Assembly (NCBI GenBank): GCA_016235745.1
Contig: JACRJA010000001.1
Location: forward strand, 1-64,000
Direction of reading: 5' to 3'
Source of the DNA: Rhodocyclales bacterium
GTDB lineage: Bacteria > Pseudomonadota > Gammaproteobacteria > Burkholderiales > Rhodocyclaceae
Length of the DNA: 64,000 nucleotides
Below, in pieces: positions 17,314 to 25,698 of this stretch. The translations under genes were made by a program, and so were the position numbers. Under the pieces are notes generated by a model. That model was given only the letters and a program-made list of their open reading frames with translations, was not told where the DNA came from and did no database searches. The stretch's first letter is position 1. Every line of letters starts with the position of its first letter.

Positions 17314-18558
17314 TCAGTCGGTATCCTGGACGCGCTTGAGCGACAGGCCGAGCTGCTTGATCTTGCGGTAGAGGTGCGTGCGCTCCAGGCCGGCGAGCTC
17401 CGCCACCCGGCTCATGGGCAGGGCCTCGCGCTCGAGCAGGCGCTCGAAGTACATGCGCTCGAAGGCTTCGCGCGCCTCGCGCAGCGGCAGGGTGAGCAGA
17501 CGCTCCAGCGTAGGCTGATCCGGCAGGCCGAAGATGCGCTCGATCGCTGCCTGGGGCACGACGCCGTCCTCCTGGGCGTCCAGCAAGGCTTCGGCCAGAG
17601 CGAAAAGATCCATCTCCAGCGGCAGCATCCTCGTGGGCATGCGCACCAGGCCGCCCGGCGGAAGCTGGGGAACCACCCTGCAGCCGCGCCGCTGCGCCAC
17701 CTCGGCCAGCGCCAGCGGCATGAGGGTCTCGAGCGCCCGCAAGGCTTCATCCCGCTTCGGCACCTCGACGCGGCATTGGGCGAGAGCAGCCACGATCGGC
17801 TCGGGCCAGCCGTCCTGCGCCAGGGCTTCCGGCGTCATCTCGCCGAAGACGATCACGCGCGCGGAGTAGTCTTCCCGGCGCTCGATGGCGAAGCAGAGGT
17901 TTTTTTGCTGCAGGCGGGTCAGGTTCTGCAGCGCGTACACATACCAATGCCCGCCGCGCGCCCGCTGCAGCTTGTCGAGTGAAAGCGGCTGGGTTTCGGC
18001 GCCGAGATCGAGCTTTGGCCCTTCGCCCAGGCTCAAGGCATGCGCCAGAGCCTGGACGAGAAAAGCGTCGCTCACCTGCAAGTAGAGAAGCCCCCGGCGC
18101 TGCAGAAAGTCCTTGGCCTTGTCCAGCACGGGAGCGAGCAGGGGATGCTCCCCCAGCCGGCCGATCGCCACCTCGCTGGGCGCTTTCGCCTGCCGGGATC
18201 GCGCCACCGCCTCCTTGATGGCCGGCAGCAGCTTCTGCATCGAAATGGGTTTTTCGAGAAAATCGATCGCCCCGATGCGCGTGGCCTCCACCGCCGTGTC
18301 GATCGTGGCGTGCCCCGACATCATGATTACCGGCGGCGCGGGCGGCTGACGCCCCATCCACTGCCGCAAGAGGGTGATGCCGTCGACGTCGGGCATCCAG
18401 ATGTCCAGCAGGATCACGTCCGGCCGCTCCGCCTCCAGGCGCTCGTTCGCCTGCAGGCCGTTCTCGGCCGTCTCGACGGCGTAGCCCTCGTCTTCGAGGA
18501 TCTCGCGCAGCAACTCGCGGATACCCACTTCGTCGTCCACGATGAGCACTTTAGCCAT
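17314..18558 (-). CDS. ntrX: NtrX-type response regulator with degenerate AAA+ domain
   Basis: This is the 414-residue partner of the adjacent NtrY-type kinase. Residues 1-120 are a complete receiver (DDE at 8-10, phospho-acceptor Asp 52 in LLDIWMPDVDG, conserved Lys in DFLEKP). The last 50 residues are a Fis-type helix-turn-helix (LPMSRVAELAGLERTHLYRK). The middle (about 140-355) should be a sigma-54-activating AAA+ ATPase, but it lacks a Walker A loop, GAFTGA, Walker B and the arginine-finger block. Only the spacing and faint helical pattern remain. It cannot activate sigma-54 promoters by ATP hydrolysis, so it probably acts as a plain DNA-binding switch. ATG 18558 is chosen because the upstream extension is antisense-like and overlaps ntrY. 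It overlaps the ntrY stop by 8 bases. Confidence 0.85.
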   Translation of the reverse strand: MAKVLIVDDEVGIRELLREILEDEGYAVETAENGLQANERLEAERPDVILLDIWMPDVDGITLLRQWMGRQPPAPPVIMMSGHATIDTAVEATRIGAIDFLEKPISMQKLLPAIKEAVARSRQAKAPSEVAIGRLGEHPLLAPVLDKAKDFLQRRGLLYLQVSDAFLVQALAHALSLGEGPKLDLGAETQPLSLDKLQRARGGHWYVYALQNLTRLQQKNLCFAIERREDYSARVIVFGEMTPEALAQDGWPEPIVAALAQCRVEVPKRDEALRALETLMPLALAEVAQRRGCRVVPQLPPGGLVRMPTRMLPLEMDLFALAEALLDAQEDGVVPQAAIERIFGLPDQPTLERLLTLPLREAREAFERMYFERLLEREALPMSRVAELAGLERTHLYRKIKQLGLSLKRVQDTD

Positions 18559-20689
18559 CGCGGCCTCCTTCACGCACGTCGTCACCGAGCGGGAATTCGA
18601 TCTCCACCATTGCCCCTCCCTCCGTCCGGTTGACCAAGCGGACCTTGGCGCCATGATCATCGAGGATCTTCTTGATCACCGCCAGCCCCAAACCGGTTCC
18701 CTTGGGCTTGGTCGTGAAATAGGGTTCGAACGCATGGCGCAGCAGCTCCGGCGGGAACCCGGGACCGTTGTCGAGGACGCGCAGCATCAGAGTGTCGGCA
18801 TGGCGCCGGACCTCGATGCGGATCAGGCCGTCCTGCCGCCCCTCCAGCGCATCCTGGGCATTCTGGATGAGATTATGCAACACCTGCCGCATTTGGGAAG
18901 CGTCGGCCCGCAGCGCCGGCAAGGGCTCTTGCGGTAAATCAAGTTCCAGGCGCGCCGGAGAGGATTCGTACAAAACCAGCACGCTGCGAAGCAGCGACTG
19001 CAGCTCGAGCCAATCTTTTTTCGGCGCGGGCAGGCGGGCATAGTCGCGGAAGGCGTTGACGAGGTTTTTCATCGCCTCTACTTGATCGATGATCGTCTGC
19101 GTGGCGCGTTCGAGCATCTGCCGCTCCTCGGGCCCCAAGCGTTGCGCGAGCTTGTAGCGCAAGCGCTCGGCCGAGAGCTGGATCGGCGTGAGGGGATTCT
19201 TGATCTCGTGCGCCAGGCGCCGCGCCACTTCGCCCCAAGCCGCGGTGCGCTGCGCCTGTACCAGATCGGTGACGTCGTCGAACACGACCAGCCGCCCGCT
19301 GCCGTGGCGCGTCGGTAGCGTGGCCACATGCAGCAGCAAGATCTGCGTATGCCCATCGGCACAACGGCGGCGCCATTCGGTGGGGCCTGCCGGCTCGCGG
19401 CCGATGAGCTCGGTGATCAGCGTCGCGAATTCCGGCTCGATCGTCCAGCAGGAAGGCGGATGCCCGGTGCACCCTTGCAGATCGATTTCGAGGATGCGTG
19501 ACGCCGCAGCATTGGCGATCGTCAGATTCCCCACCGCGTCGAACGCCAGCACGCCGGTGCTCAGGTTGGCGAGGATCGTCTCCAGGTAGGCGCGCGCCGC
19601 CTCGATCTGGGCGTGCGACTCTTCGGCCGCCTGCCTCGCCTGGGCGAGTTGCTGCGTCATCGCGTCAAACGAGCGCGTCAGCACCCCCAGCTCGTCGCGG
19701 GCCGCGATCGGCGCCAGCGGCCGGTAATCGCCGGCCGCCACCGCCCGCGTCCCTTCCGCGAGCACCATCAGCGGCGTGATGAACTTGCGCGAGAGATACA
19801 TCGCCAGCGCGAGTGCCGCCAGCAGCGACAGCAAGACGGTAATGGTGAGCGTGAGCGCATAGATGCGCTGCAGCCCCTCCTTGCCGACCACGATCTGCTG
19901 ATAATCCCGATAGGCCGTCTGCACCGCGTCGATCTGCTCGGCGATGTTCGCCGGTACACGTTGCACCAGCTGCAGGTAGGCTGCTTCCGTCGTACTTCCC
20001 GGCATCGTCGCACCAAGCACGGCGATCACGCGGATCAGCGGAACCCCTTCGGGGGACGTATCGACGCGGTGAAAGAGCCCCGTGCTGCGGGCTACTTGTA
20101 ACTCGATCGAAGAGGGAAGCACCGAACCCAGCCAGCGATCGTCCGGGCTCACCGTCACCAGCGGCGTCCCCTTGGCGTTGAGCACCGTAATCGAGCTCAC
20201 GCCCAGGTTCTCGCGCAGGGGCGTGAGCGTGGCGATGTCGACCCCTCCTGCCTGGGCGATTTGCCCCCGCAGCGTCTCCGCGTCATGCCGCGCCTTCAGC
20301 ACCAGGTTGTCGAGCGTGTTGCGCGCCAGCGCCACGCCGCTCTCCAGCGCCCGCTCGACCCGGATGTCGAACCAGGTCTCGATCGAACGCACGACGAAAA
20401 AGATCGAGACGAGATAGAGGATCACCGCCGGGATCAGGGCCATGGCGGTGAACATGAGCGTCAACCGCACGCGCAGACGCGTACCGAATTTCCTGCGCCG
20501 ATACTGCCGGTAGAGATGCCAACACTGGCGGCCGAGCAGCACGCCGAGTCCGGCCACCACCACCGCATTGAGCGTCAGGAAATAAAGAAAGGCGGAGCCG
20601 AAGACGTCGGTGTTGCTACTGGCCGTGGCGAGCAGGAAGATCGAGATCGCCACGACGGCCAGGATCACCACGGTCAGGCCCCGGTTCAT
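18551..20689 (-). CDS. ntrY: NtrY-type sensor histidine kinase
   Basis: This 712-residue inner-membrane kinase has two N-terminal helices, a third at VILYLVSIFFVV, a periplasmic sensor region of about 190 residues, a fourth helix (LTITVLLSLLAALALAMYLS), HAMP, PAS (about 370-470), a HisKA box RRLAHEIKNPLTPIQLS with the phospho-accepting His, and an ATPase domain with DNGPGF and KGTGLGLAVIKKI. It is expected to phosphorylate NtrX at Asp 52. The NtrYX family is linked to nitrogen, redox or envelope control. ATG 20689 is used because it overlaps the previous stop as ATGA and has GGAG upstream; a GTG four codons earlier is less likely. Confidence 0.93.
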   Translation of the reverse strand: MNRGLTVVILAVVAISIFLLATASSNTDVFGSAFLYFLTLNAVVVAGLGVLLGRQCWHLYRQYRRRKFGTRLRVRLTLMFTAMALIPAVILYLVSIFFVVRSIETWFDIRVERALESGVALARNTLDNLVLKARHDAETLRGQIAQAGGVDIATLTPLRENLGVSSITVLNAKGTPLVTVSPDDRWLGSVLPSSIELQVARSTGLFHRVDTSPEGVPLIRVIAVLGATMPGSTTEAAYLQLVQRVPANIAEQIDAVQTAYRDYQQIVVGKEGLQRIYALTLTITVLLSLLAALALAMYLSRKFITPLMVLAEGTRAVAAGDYRPLAPIAARDELGVLTRSFDAMTQQLAQARQAAEESHAQIEAARAYLETILANLSTGVLAFDAVGNLTIANAAASRILEIDLQGCTGHPPSCWTIEPEFATLITELIGREPAGPTEWRRRCADGHTQILLLHVATLPTRHGSGRLVVFDDVTDLVQAQRTAAWGEVARRLAHEIKNPLTPIQLSAERLRYKLAQRLGPEERQMLERATQTIIDQVEAMKNLVNAFRDYARLPAPKKDWLELQSLLRSVLVLYESSPARLELDLPQEPLPALRADASQMRQVLHNLIQNAQDALEGRQDGLIRIEVRRHADTLMLRVLDNGPGFPPELLRHAFEPYFTTKPKGTGLGLAVIKKILDDHGAKVRLVNRTEGGAMVEIEFPLGDDVREGGRDG

Positions 20690-21297
20690 CGCGCTCTCCA
20701 CGGGTACCAGCGGTAAGGCCCCACCTCCCAGGCATACGTGTCGTTGCCCAGCGCACTCGCGCGCAGGGTCTGCGGCAAGTGCGACAGCTCGACGCTCAGC
20801 CGCAATTCGGCCCGCACGTCGGTCAGCGGATTGAACACGTCACCGGCCACCGGCCAGCCACGGATCAAGCGCAAAGCTTGGATGAGGGATTCCCGGTCGT
20901 AAAAGACGTGCGTTGCCTCGCCCACCGTCAACAGCCAATCCTGCGTCACCGGCTGGTGTCGTACCGTGATGCGCCAGAATTTGCCGAAGACCAGCTGATC
21001 GCTCCAGTACCAGCGCTCGCGGTAGAGCATCAGCTCCAGGCGCAGAGGCATGGCGATACCCCGCTGCAGCAGATCTTCCCATACGGCGGGGAAACGCTCG
21101 AACCCCAGATCGGCGTCGAGAAACCAGTTCCCTGTGCCGTCGCGCCAGAGCCGCGCCCGCGAGGCGGCATCGGCCACCGCCGTCCCATCATTGGTCAATA
21201 GGCCCAAAGCGCCCAGGGGAAGCGCGCCCAAGGCGAACAGCAGCCGCCGGCGAAGCGGATCAAGCGGTTTTGCGCAGCAGCGCGTAGAAGAACCCAT
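20686..21297 (-). CDS. DUF4390 domain protein
   Basis: This 203-residue protein is of a family of unknown function that regularly lies between rsmB and ntrYX in betaproteobacteria. A basic start and hydrophobic stretch (RRRLLFALGALPLGALGLLT) suggest a signal peptide or anchor. The rest is predicted beta-rich (WFLDADLGFERFPAVWEDLL, YRERWYWSDQ, FNPLTDVRAELRLSVELSHL), as expected for the family. The start is uncertain: ATG 21297 lies inside the end of rsmB, overlapping it by 38 bases, and upstream codons only read antisense-like residues. It is coupled to ntrY by an ATGA overlap. A periplasmic role linked to the NtrY sensor is plausible but unproven. Confidence 0.8.
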   Translation of the reverse strand: MGSSTRCCAKPLDPLRRRLLFALGALPLGALGLLTNDGTAVADAASRARLWRDGTGNWFLDADLGFERFPAVWEDLLQRGIAMPLRLELMLYRERWYWSDQLVFGKFWRITVRHQPVTQDWLLTVGEATHVFYDRESLIQALRLIRGWPVAGDVFNPLTDVRAELRLSVELSHLPQTLRASALGNDTYAWEVGPYRWYPWRAR

Positions 21298-22654
21298 CGT
21301 GCGTCTCGTCAGGAAGCAATGCGAGCGTCTCACGCTCGCCATCGAGGGGAATAAGCCGGACGTCGCGGCGGCGTTTCACGAACGCCCGCACCTGTTCCTC
21401 GTTTTCTTCGGCGAAGATCGAGCAGGTGGCATACAAGAGCCGTCCGCCTGGCTTGAGCAAGGGCCACAGGCCATCGAGGATCTCCCGCTGTTGCCGGGCG
21501 AATCCGGCCACGTCTTCGGCACGGCGCAGCCATTTGATGTCGGGGTGGCGCCGCACCACGCCGCTGCCCGAGCACGGCACGTCGGCGAGGATCGCATCGA
21601 ACGGCTTACCATCCCACCAGCGAGCCGGATAACGCGCATCGCCGCGCAACACCTTCGCCGCCAAGCCCAGCCGCGCCAGGGTGCGGCGCAGCGGGGCGAG
21701 CCGCGACTCATCGAGGTCGACGGCAGTGAGTTCGACGTCGGCCAGCTCCAGTAGATGTGCGCTCTTGCCGCCGGGAGCGGCGCAGGCGTCCAGAATACGC
21801 TCCCCGTCGCCCGGCGCGAGCAGCCGCGCCGCGAATTGTGCTCCGACGTCTTGCGGCGAGATCCAGCCCTCGGCGATTCCGGGGACTTTGGCCACCGGCA
21901 TCGGACGCTCCAGCACCAGCGCCATTGGACCGGCGTGACGCACGGCGATGCCAGCCGCGGCAAACCGCGCCAGCGCCTCGGCTTCGTCGACCCGGCGGCG
22001 ATCGAGCCGCAGCCCCATGGGTGGATGGGTGTTGCCGGAATACAGGATCCGCTCCCACTCGAGCGGATGCTGCGCACGCACCTTGTCGATCCACCAGCGC
22101 GGATGGCGGAAATGCGCCACGGCCACGTCCTGCACCTCCGGCACGGTGGCGGGCACGGCGGCGCTCGCGCGCGCCGCCTCGGCCAGCGCCTCGGGGTGCA
22201 GCGCCTCGCGTTCGCGCAAAAAAGTCCGCAACAAGGCGTTGGCAAAGCCGCTGAGCCGCTCCTGGCGGGCGCGCACGCAGCTCACGCTCTGATGCGTCAG
22301 GGCATGCGCGTCGCGCGGGCCGTCGCGCAGCGCGGATAGCGCCACCAGCAAAGGCGCGAGCACCGGCTCGGGCACGCCGCGCGGCGCAAGGCGCGCCAGC
22401 ACCCAGCGCCCCCAGCCGTAATCGCGCAGCGCGCTCCAGGCCAGGTCCCGCACCCGCCCCCAGGCCCCCGGCTCGGTCACGGGATGCGCCGCACGCACAG
22501 CGTGATAATGCTCCAGCGCATTGTGCCCCGCGAGCACCGTCTCCACGACCCGGGCCGCGAGCTCGATCGCGCCGGCCAAGATGCGCGGATCGACCTCGGC
22601 CGATGTTTCACGTGAAACATCCCTTGCGGTCGAAGCGCGCGATCGTTCGTTCAC
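21260..22654 (-). CDS. rsmB: 16S rRNA (cytosine-967-C5)-methyltransferase
   Basis: This 464-residue methyltransferase modifies C967 of 16S rRNA. It has an N-terminal NusB-like helical domain, then a Rossmann SAM-binding domain with DACAAPGGKSAHLLEL, LTAVDLDESRL, the first catalytic Cys in DVPCSGSGVVRRHPDIKW and the second Cys in LLYATCSIFAEENEEQV. The start is GTG at 22654, overlapping the speE stop as GTGA. Residues 1-25 look like an extension before the NusB-like domain (AIELAARVVETVLAG). Codons 12-18 of this extension encode the parS palindrome. It heads a run of overlapping genes, rsmB-DUF4390-ntrY-ntrX. Confidence 0.94.
   Translation of the reverse strand: MNERSRASTARDVSRETSAEVDPRILAGAIELAARVVETVLAGHNALEHYHAVRAAHPVTEPGAWGRVRDLAWSALRDYGWGRWVLARLAPRGVPEPVLAPLLVALSALRDGPRDAHALTHQSVSCVRARQERLSGFANALLRTFLREREALHPEALAEAARASAAVPATVPEVQDVAVAHFRHPRWWIDKVRAQHPLEWERILYSGNTHPPMGLRLDRRRVDEAEALARFAAAGIAVRHAGPMALVLERPMPVAKVPGIAEGWISPQDVGAQFAARLLAPGDGERILDACAAPGGKSAHLLELADVELTAVDLDESRLAPLRRTLARLGLAAKVLRGDARYPARWWDGKPFDAILADVPCSGSGVVRRHPDIKWLRRAEDVAGFARQQREILDGLWPLLKPGGRLLYATCSIFAEENEEQVRAFVKRRRDVRLIPLDGERETLALLPDETHDGFFYALLRKTA
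22603..22620. other. parS: parS centromere site (ParB-binding palindrome)
   Basis: ATGTTTCACGTGAAACAT is an 18-base perfect palindrome that contains the canonical 16-base parS core TGTTTCACGTGAAACA at 22604-22619. ParB/Spo0J proteins bind this site to nucleate chromosome partition complexes and recruit SMC near the origin. It lies within the coding sequence of rsmB, about 13 kb from dnaA and 24 kb from the oriC candidate. No parAB genes are in the window. Confidence 0.9.
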
Positions 22655-23523
22655 GGCTGCAGGATCTCCCGCAGATAGCGCGGCAGCACCAGGCGCGCCC
22701 GGTAGGTTTCCCCATCGAGGTAGCGCAGCTCACCCAGCTCCCGCCCGGTGATGCGCGCTTCCACCTCGGCCGGATCGAGCAAGGCCGGATCGATCGCGTC
22801 GGAAGCGCAGGCAAGCGCCCAGTTCGCTCCGTACAAAGGGATGTAGTGCAGATGCGGGCGCACGTGCGCGAAGACGGCCCGCAGGCGCCGTAGCAGTTCG
22901 CGCACCCGCTCGGGATGGTGATCCGGCGCTCCCACGTGCAACGAAAGCGCTCCGCCCTCGGCGAGCAGCGCCTTGCACGCCCGGAAAAATTCTTCTTGAT
23001 AGAGCGCCGCTGCCGGCCCCACCGGATCGGTGAGATCGAGCACGACCAGATCGAACTTCCGCCCTTCGAGCGGCGCCACGCGGCGCACGTAGTCCAGCCC
23101 GTCCTGCACCCGCAGCGCCAGACGCGGATCGTCGAACGCTCCGCGATGCACCGCGGAGAAATACTTGCGCGCGAGCTCGATCACCTTCTCGTCGAGCTCC
23201 ACCAGCACCACCTGCTCCATCGTGCGGTATTTGAGCAGCTCCTCGGCCGAGCCGCCGTCGCCGCCGCCGATGACGAGCGCCGTGCGCAGCCCTGCATGGG
23301 CAAGCCCCGGCACATGGACCAGGTTCTCGTGATAGATGAACTCGTCGGCCTCGCTCGTCATGGCACAGCCATCGAGGCGGAACATGCGCCCGAAGAGCGG
23401 CGAATGCCACACTTCGTATTCCTGATAGCGGCTACGGCCGCGCTCCAGGCACTCGGTCACCTCGAAGTAGTAGCCGCTCCAGTCGCTCAAGGACTCCCAC
23501 AGCCGCGTCGCCTGCCCGCTCAT
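22651..23523 (-). CDS. speE: Spermidine synthase (polyamine aminopropyltransferase)
   Basis: This 290-residue enzyme transfers the aminopropyl group of decarboxylated S-adenosylmethionine to putrescine. It has the N-terminal beta domain (YQEYEVWHSPLFGRMFRLDG), the SAM-site glycine loop VIGGGDGGSAEELLKY (about residues 83-98), VELDEKVIELARKYF and the catalytic DLTDPVGPA. The start ATG 23523 lies four bases after the speD stop. The two genes form a spermidine pair, and speE runs into rsmB with a GTGA overlap. Confidence 0.96.
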   Translation of the reverse strand: MSGQATRLWESLSDWSGYYFEVTECLERGRSRYQEYEVWHSPLFGRMFRLDGCAMTSEADEFIYHENLVHVPGLAHAGLRTALVIGGGDGGSAEELLKYRTMEQVVLVELDEKVIELARKYFSAVHRGAFDDPRLALRVQDGLDYVRRVAPLEGRKFDLVVLDLTDPVGPAAALYQEEFFRACKALLAEGGALSLHVGAPDHHPERVRELLRRLRAVFAHVRPHLHYIPLYGANWALACASDAIDPALLDPAEVEARITGRELGELRYLDGETYRARLVLPRYLREILQP

Positions 23524-23527
23524 CGCC

Positions 23528-23914
23528 TCACTCCCGCGGCGCGATCTTGCCGCGCACCACCGAATGGCTCACCACCTCCATCGGGTTGAGCGTCTCGATC
23601 ACGCGACGAAACACCCGCCGCGCAAGCTCGGAGTTGTCCTTGGAGAAATTACACACGTACACGTCCAAAGTGACGTTGCCCGTCTCGGGCCAGGTATGGA
23701 TGGCCAGGTGAGACTCGGCCAGCACCACCGTTCCGGTCACGCCCGCATTGTCGCCATTGTCGTGGCGGAACTGATAGAAATACGCCCCCAGCGGGGTCAA
23801 GCCCGCCTCACGGCATTCCTGCACACACAAGGTCTCCAACCGTTCCCGGTCGGTGAGCAGAGCGACATCGCAGCGGCAGTCATAGAGATCCGCAATCAAA
23901 TGAAGACCGTTCAT
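23528..23914 (-). CDS. speD: S-adenosylmethionine decarboxylase proenzyme
   Basis: This 128-residue prokaryotic-type AdoMet decarboxylase supplies the aminopropyl donor for SpeE. The self-cleavage site is the Ser in AESHLAIHTWPE (about residues 62-73), which becomes the pyruvoyl group; the conserved His and Glu are present, and the C-terminal half has a conserved Cys in VYVCNFSKDN. ATG 23914 is preferred because GGGAGAAG sits at a usual distance, whereas an in-frame GTG at 23920 abuts it. Confidence 0.96.
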   Translation of the reverse strand: MNGLHLIADLYDCRCDVALLTDRERLETLCVQECREAGLTPLGAYFYQFRHDNGDNAGVTGTVVLAESHLAIHTWPETGNVTLDVYVCNFSKDNSELARRVFRRVIETLNPMEVVSHSVVRGKIAPRE

Positions 23915-24006
23915 CTCCACTTCTCCCGGCCAGCCATGGAAAACCGAAAATTATACAACGAACTGCGTGAAAAACCGTTCGCTGCCCTACTGCGGCGTGC
24001 CCGCAA

Positions 24007-24795
24007 TCAGAACAAATATGGGGATACTTGCTCCCAACTCAAGCGCGCGATCAGCACCGCCACCACCACGAGGAAGAGCTTGCGCACGAAGCCGGAGCCA
24101 TGGCGCAGCGCCAGAGCGCTGCCCACGCGCGAGCCCAGCACGTTGCACAGCGCGAGCCACCCTCCCAGCGCCCAGGCGATGTGCGCATGGCCCCAGAAAT
24201 AGGCGATGGCCGCAAGGTTGGTCGCCACGTTCCCGACCTTGGCCAGAGCCGAAGCATGGAGAAAATCCAGCCGCAACAGGCGCACGAAGGCGAAGATGAA
24301 AAAGCTGCCCGTCCCGGGACCGAAGAAGCCATCGTAGAAACCGATGATCAGCCCGATGCCGAGTGCTCGCGCCAGATCGGCCCGCCCCCAGGACGCGGTG
24401 CGGGCATGCAGGCCGAACTCCTTCTTGGCAAAGGTATAGACCGTCACCAGGCTCAGCAGCACCAGCACCAGCGGCCGGGCCCACTCGCGCGGGAAATGCG
24501 TCACCGCGCTCGCCCCGAACCAGCTGCCCACCGCGGCCGCGCCAGCCACCGTCGCCAGCAGCGCCCCCGGAAGCACGATGCGCCGCAGATACTGCCGCGC
24601 CGCCGCTGCAGTTCCCACCACGGAAGCAACTTTGTTGGTCCCGAAGAGATCGGCGAGCGGCGCCTGCGGAAAGGCGAGCAGCAACGCAGGCACCTGGATG
24701 AGCCCGCCGCCGCCCACCGCCGCATCGATGAGCCCCGCGAGAAAGGCCGCCCCGCCCAGAGCGAGCCACACCCAGCTCAAATCTTCGAGCCCCAT
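24007..24795 (-). CDS. TauE/SafE (TSUP) family permease
   Basis: This 262-residue integral membrane protein has about eight hydrophobic segments and the duplicated family motif: GGGGLIQVPALLL near residue 28 in the first half and GFYDGFFGPGTGSFF near 155 in the second. The family exports or imports sulfite, sulfoacetate, taurine-derived and related organic anions; the substrate is unknown here. GGAGAGTGA precedes the start. It overlaps the end of the toxin-like gene by 19 bases, so it may share its transcript. Confidence 0.88.
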   Translation of the reverse strand: MGLEDLSWVWLALGGAAFLAGLIDAAVGGGGLIQVPALLLAFPQAPLADLFGTNKVASVVGTAAAARQYLRRIVLPGALLATVAGAAAVGSWFGASAVTHFPREWARPLVLVLLSLVTVYTFAKKEFGLHARTASWGRADLARALGIGLIIGFYDGFFGPGTGSFFIFAFVRLLRLDFLHASALAKVGNVATNLAAIAYFWGHAHIAWALGGWLALCNVLGSRVGSALALRHGSGFVRKLFLVVVAVLIARLSWEQVSPYLF

Positions 24796-25226
24796 TCACT
24801 CTCCGAACTTGCTGCCCAAGGGTTGATAACGGTCAGGCCAGCGGCCTGGAACGGGATGGTGTCTCGCGTGGCAACGGTAAATCCGTTGGCGAAAGCGACG
24901 GCGGCAATGCAGGCATCGGCCGTTTGCATACCACTGCCAGCCTTGCGGGCCGTCGCCAGTACCTGAGCATAGGCGCTCGTGCAAGCCAGATCGAACGGCA
25001 GCACGCGCCCCGCGAACATCGGCAGCACACGCTTTTCCAGGTGCTCATGCAGCTTGCTGCGGCGCTTGCCCGCCGGCAGCAGCGCCACGCCGGCGCGCAG
25101 CTCGGCTACCGTCATCGCTGACAAGTAGAGCGTTTCCAAGGGTTGCGCGTCGAGCCACTCGATGACGCGTGCCTCGGGCGCTGGTCGCAGCGGCTCCGAA
25201 ACCACGTTGGTGTCGAGCAAGATCAT
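24777..25226 (-). CDS. PIN-domain ribonuclease toxin (FitB/VapC type)
   Basis: This 149-residue PIN protein starts MILLDTNVVSEPLRP, with the first catalytic Asp at residue 5. It shows LSAMTVAELRAGV with the acidic Glu, and a third acidic site in QTADACIAAVAFANGFTVATRDTIPF (Asp residues about 103 and 121). FitB/VapC toxins cleave RNA, often initiator tRNA, and are held inactive by the partner encoded just upstream. The start overlaps the antitoxin stop by four bases. The C-terminus runs past the usual domain end by about 10 residues into the permease gene. Confidence 0.9.
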   Translation of the reverse strand: MILLDTNVVSEPLRPAPEARVIEWLDAQPLETLYLSAMTVAELRAGVALLPAGKRRSKLHEHLEKRVLPMFAGRVLPFDLACTSAYAQVLATARKAGSGMQTADACIAAVAFANGFTVATRDTIPFQAAGLTVINPWAASSESEWGSKI

Positions 25227-25477
25227 TCAAAGCTCGCAGCACGGGCCGGGGTTTTGTCGCGCACGCTCTCGAAGATGGCGAACTCTTCTTCGGTCAGCTT
25301 CACCTTGCGGCCGATCTCGGCCAGCAGCGAACCGAGCTTGAGCCGGCCTTGCGGCTTCACGGCAGATTCCAGAATGTCGCGCATCTCGGCCTCGATACTG
25401 CGGCCGTGTTGAGCAGCCCGCACACGGATGGCGCGATGCACTTCATCGGGTACGTTTCGGATAGTCACGGATGGCAT
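25223..25477 (-). CDS. FitA-type ribbon-helix-helix antitoxin
   Basis: This 84-residue protein has an Arc/MetJ-like N-terminus (MPSVTIRNVPDEVHRAIRVR, then SIEAEMRDILESAV) that dimerises and binds DNA. The C-terminal segment (LTEEEFAIFESVRDKTPARA) would wrap and block the toxin's active site. It is first in the two-gene operon. A perfect inverted repeat lies 27 bases upstream and is a natural autoregulatory operator. Confidence 0.9.
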   Translation of the reverse strand: MPSVTIRNVPDEVHRAIRVRAAQHGRSIEAEMRDILESAVKPQGRLKLGSLLAEIGRKVKLTEEEFAIFESVRDKTPARAASFE

Positions 25478-25503
25478 GTTTCAAAACCTCATCGTGATGT
25501 AGA

Positions 25504-25530
25504 TGCTTGCATTTTATAATGATGCAAGCA
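25504..25530. promoter_or_regulatory. Operator-like inverted repeat upstream of the FitAB-type pair
   Basis: TGCTTGCAT and ATGCAAGCA form perfect 9-base arms separated by 9 bases. The minus strand of the centre reads CATTATAAA, which can serve as a -10 element, so a dimeric or tetrameric FitA/FitB complex bound here would cover the promoter. The spacing suits a pair of ribbon-helix-helix dimers. Confidence 0.65.
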
Positions 25531-25698
25531 GCCGAGCAATTATCGACCGCGCCCCTTGCCCTCTCTCGCCAGCGGCAAATCCTCGACGCCGCGGACGAAT
25601 CGGACCTTCGCGTTTCCCCGCCAACCGTTCCGAACCTCTCCAAGAGAAGCTTCGCGGTCGGTGCTCCATCCGAATCAACGAACCATACCGCCCTTCGT

